Shown piece after piece: positions 6,515-6,789 of a stretch of 6,789 nt of DNA. Position 1 is the stretch's first letter. Every line of letters starts with the position of its first letter. The translations under genes and the position numbers were made by a program. The stretch spans positions 1 through 6,789 of the forward strand of contig DAHVXO010000034.1 in assembly GCA_027356675.1 (NCBI GenBank), given 5' to 3'. This stretch comes from Symbiobacteriaceae bacterium (lineage in GTDB: Bacteria; Bacillota_E; Symbiobacteriia; Symbiobacteriales; Symbiobacteriaceae). A model generated the notes under the pieces. That model had not been told where the DNA came from. It made no database searches and was given only the letters and a program-made list of their open reading frames with translations.

Positions 6515-6789
6515 TCAGGCCGATGTGACGGGCGGAACTAATAGGGCGCCGATAGCCCCCATAATCGCCTCGCCAGCCCCCTGCATCTGCTCACTGGACA
6601 AGCGCCCATCCCGGAACTGATCCAGATCAACCGGTTTGCCAAATCGCACGATCAGCGGAGTGAACAGTTTATAGGTACCGGAAATACCCACAGGAATCAC
6701 TGGTGTATCGGACTTCAGGGCGAAGTATGCGGCACCAGGCTCTGCTTTCGCAAGTCTCCCGGTGCGATTGCGGGTCCCTTCCGGGAAGA
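6515..6789 (-). CDS. plsC: 1-acyl-sn-glycerol-3-phosphate acyltransferase, C-terminal part
   Basis: PlsC-family acyltransferase that adds the sn-2 acyl chain to lysophosphatidic acid to make phosphatidic acid, at the cytoplasmic face of the membrane. Only the last ~90 residues are present; the frame is open to the window edge, so the start and the catalytic H-x4-D motif lie outside. The visible part opens with FPEGTRNRTG, the glycerol-phosphate-binding FPEGTR block of the family, continues through EPGAAYFAL, and reaches VIPVGI, the later Pro-containing block. It then runs on to a stop at 6517-6515. The GTG at 6700 that begins VIPVGI is internal and not a start. In many Bacillota plsC sits between cmk and rpsA, which fits the gene downstream here. 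A related acyltransferase of the same superfamily cannot be excluded, but the context favours plsC. Confidence 0.92.
   Translation of the reverse strand, partial: FPEGTRNRTGRLAKAEPGAAYFALKSDTPVIPVGISGTYKLFTPLIVRFGKPVDLDQFRDGRLSSEQMQGAGEAIMGAIGALLVPPVTSA

Noticed and set aside
1..6789. CRISPR arrays, insertion sequences, attachment sites, tRNA/rRNA genes or phage and defence genes
   Set aside because: Read on both strands, no regularly spaced direct repeats, terminal inverted repeats, transposase or integrase motifs or tRNA-like ends were seen; coding genes account for nearly all bases.

Overview
The window is GC-rich, gene-dense bacterial chromosome. It holds five protein genes with almost no non-coding DNA: one cut gene on the + strand at the left edge, and four genes on the - strand filling the rest. 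Reading down the - strand from the right edge, they are plsC (its 5' part lies outside the window), rpsA (S1-domain protein), topB (DNA topoisomerase III) and fni (type 2 isopentenyl-diphosphate isomerase). The neighbourhood plsC-rpsA-...-fni, the four-domain S1 protein and the FMN-type isomerase all recall Bacillota (Firmicutes). In Bacillus, as I recall, the rpsA homologue ypfD sits beside fni. With such high GC, a deep-branching high-GC Bacillota lineage (Symbiobacterium-, Limnochorda- or Thermaerobacter-like) is my best guess. This is inference from gene content and base composition only.

Layout: 1-1728 (+) is the C-terminal 575 residues of a membrane-anchored family 2 glycosyltransferase with an unusually long insertion in its catalytic domain. 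Its stop codon touches the stop codon of the convergent fni gene (1729-2814, -). fni starts inside the end of topB (2663-5080, -), so the two share about 152 bases in different frames. A 128-base gap follows, with a good intrinsic terminator for rpsA and a short topB leader. rpsA (5209-6435, -) comes next, then a 79-base gap, then the 3' end of plsC (6515 to the edge). No stretch of more than 300 bases lacks a gene.

The - strand genes are housekeeping: phospholipid synthesis (PlsC), translation (S1), DNA decatenation (TopB) and isoprenoid precursor balance (Fni). The terminator after rpsA suggests plsC-rpsA and topB-fni are at least partly separate transcription units. topB and fni are tightly coupled by their overlap. 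The glycosyltransferase belongs to a different, opposing unit whose remainder lies left of the window.

I found no CRISPR array, mobile element, tRNA/rRNA, phage gene or recognisable defence system, and nothing that looks like a wholly new system. The points most worth a second look are the overprinted topB/fni junction, the roughly 200-residue helical insertion in the glycosyltransferase, and the stop-to-stop convergent gene pair.
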